From the NCBI GenBank assembly GCA_036852015.1, contig JAANDG010000041.1:310001-374000 (forward strand): 64,000 nucleotides of DNA, in the 5' to 3' direction. Position 1 is the stretch's first letter. Each line of letters opens with the position of its first letter. This document shows, in pieces, positions 62,573-64,000 of this stretch. Under the pieces are notes generated by a model. The model had not been told where the DNA came from and ran no database searches. It was given only the letters and a program-made list of their open reading frames with translations. A program made the translations under genes and the position numbers. This stretch comes from Pelodera strongyloides. Its lineage: Eukaryota > Nematoda > Chromadorea > Rhabditida > Rhabditidae.

Positions 62573-64000
62573 GAAAAATAATTTTTGTTGATTGGCCGTG
62601 TTAGTGAGTAGTGAGGTGACGAATTGGGGTCTGGCGGAGGTCCGGGCACATCACCGGCCCGCTTTCGCGCCAATTTCATAACAGAAAATGGCCTCCGGTA
62701 CCTAAGGCACTTGTTAATTATTGGATAAAATCATTAGGCAATTAGTATACGATAAGAGAGTGCATCGAACAGAGAGACACGCGAGAGAGACAGAAAGTTT
62801 CACATAAAAAAGACAAGATGGCAATAGACAAAGTTCAAACTTTAAAATAATCTAGTCTAATCACGTGTTTATTGAAAAAAGTTCTTCTCAAATAGTAAAA
62901 AAGTTTGAGCAGACATTGATAAATGTACTGAGGATTGATATACGATCTAAAACGAGAGTGGAGAAAATTTGAATAGCCCTTTGCATGCATCATCACTTTT
63001 TTTTTTAGTTTGCACTTTGTCAATAAATCTCGTGAAAGAAGTTTAAATCAAATGGACACATTATTTACTATTTTCTATAGTTCTGTAAACTCTAATTAAA
63101 ATCACGGTACATTTAACTATGATTATATTCTACTAAGTACGTTCTTATCCGTGTGTGAGCTAATTATTAACTGAACTGATAAATGAGTAGGCTTTTGTGA
63201 TAGTCTATCAGTGCTCTGTTTTAGTACATTGCAAGAGGCAGATTGAGCTTCCCCCGGTTTGCCGTCTTTAGCGGCGCCGGGTGCAAGTAGGGCAACGCTC
63301 AGCGACCAGCCGTCAATAAATGCAATAGAAAGGATCCTTAAAAGAGGAGAGGAGGAGAAAATCCCCCCGCTCCTCAGTGAAAGTTAATCGATCTAAGAGG
63401 GTTCGCTTTCTAACCGCAACGGTAATGCTGGGTGATTTGCTTCACTTCTGAATAAATGTAGGAAGTTAGAAAAGCGAATAATAAAGTAAGTGTTTCTCGT
63501 CTGAGCTCAATTTGGTGTTTTATAAACAGGAACAATGAAGCATAGAGTTCTTAGGAATAAGGTAATAATGAGAAAAAGTGGCCGATGTCCCGAAGAATTG
63601 TGCACGAAGAAGCTTGGTGTATCATTTCTTTATCCTATGATTTATCGCCCAAATATGGGCTATATTTGTCAAATTGAACTGATAATTCTCCTTTCTACAG
63701 CCGAGTGATTCTCACTATCTCTCACTCACTGTCCTTGATCACGAAAAAGAAGGGAATTTGGATAAGTAGAACAAAAAGTACATGTGTATCTCCACATTGA
63801 CCCAGATTATCTCTTCCAGAAAAGCACCCATGTATTGCGATTAAACATTGAGAATAACTGAATTAATTTATTAGATCGAAGGTCAGTCTGTTTTTCGAGG
63901 GAAATTCATTTGATATCCGCATATAGCAATGTGTCAATCGTAGATTAGCTATAACCGTTCCGAACATGGTAACCAAAATATTCTATTCTGACATTCCTTT
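62573..64000. other. Upstream flank, no gene seen
   Basis: No frame of interest. 63250-63320 is a GC-rich patch (GTTTGCCGTCTTTAGCGGC and similar) in AT-rich sequence, which could fold but matches no RNA family I know. 62755-62800 is rich in GAGA. Confidence 0.35.

Noticed and set aside
1..64000. Spliced-leader RNA, 5S rRNA, snRNA genes and CRISPR-like arrays
   Set aside because: I looked for the conserved SL1 sequence, snRNA starts and regularly spaced repeats with unique spacers and found none; a covariance-model search would be needed to exclude diverged RNAs.

Overview
The window looks like a gene-dense stretch of a nematode nuclear chromosome, probably an X-linked segment of a rhabditid other than Caenorhabditis. 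Genes are split into many short exons. Introns run GT to AG with acceptors mostly of the TTTCAG or TTTAG type, several start codons directly follow an acceptor-like CAG or TAG (the usual look of spliced-leader sites), and every conserved protein is closest in style to nematode families. I rebuilt seven multi-exon genes by hand. Exons were accepted only where phase, splice signals and family-like protein agreed.

Layout: 113-2260 holds diverged tandem repeats whose copies keep the same stem-loops. 5230-10753 (minus) is an unrecognised 13-exon gene whose last exon is open in two frames; a 25-26 bp minisatellite fills one of its introns. 15779-19953 (minus) is S-adenosylmethionine synthetase (10 exons, 403 aa). 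19954-27811 is mostly empty, with one doubtful two-exon gene and a fold-back element. 27812-32405 (minus) is a TAB1/TAP-1 pseudophosphatase (10 exons, 435 aa). Divergent from it, 33547-42261 (plus) is a BLTP3/UHRF1BP1L-type bridge-like lipid transfer protein (21 exons). 42587-47192, 48793-55940 and 57779-62559 (all minus) are three extracellular leucine-rich-repeat (LRR) genes in tandem: a secreted SYM-1-like protein (691 aa), a transmembrane LET-4/SYM-5-like protein (861 aa) and a second transmembrane LRR protein (about 905 aa) with an unusual repeated module between its LRRs and its membrane span.

From memory, C. elegans cosmid C44H4 carries tap-1, sym-1, let-4 and a further LRR gene side by side. 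If so, 27.8-62.6 kb is a conserved block. The LRR proteins belong to the apical extracellular matrix system that protects epithelia and cuticle; TAP-1 works with the TAK1-type kinase MOM-4; SAM synthetase supplies methyl donor. These genes share a neighbourhood, not a pathway.

Introns and intergenic regions carry four palindromic MITE-like elements (26633-26890, 28603-29558, 32698-32952, 36138-36972), a tRNA-like remnant and several perfect hairpins. The points most worth checking are the repeat module in the third LRR gene, the two-frame last exon of the first gene, the structured repeats at the left end, an in-frame splice donor made by a duplication in the LET-4-like gene, a GC-AG intron, and a probable one-base homopolymer error in the BLTP3 gene.
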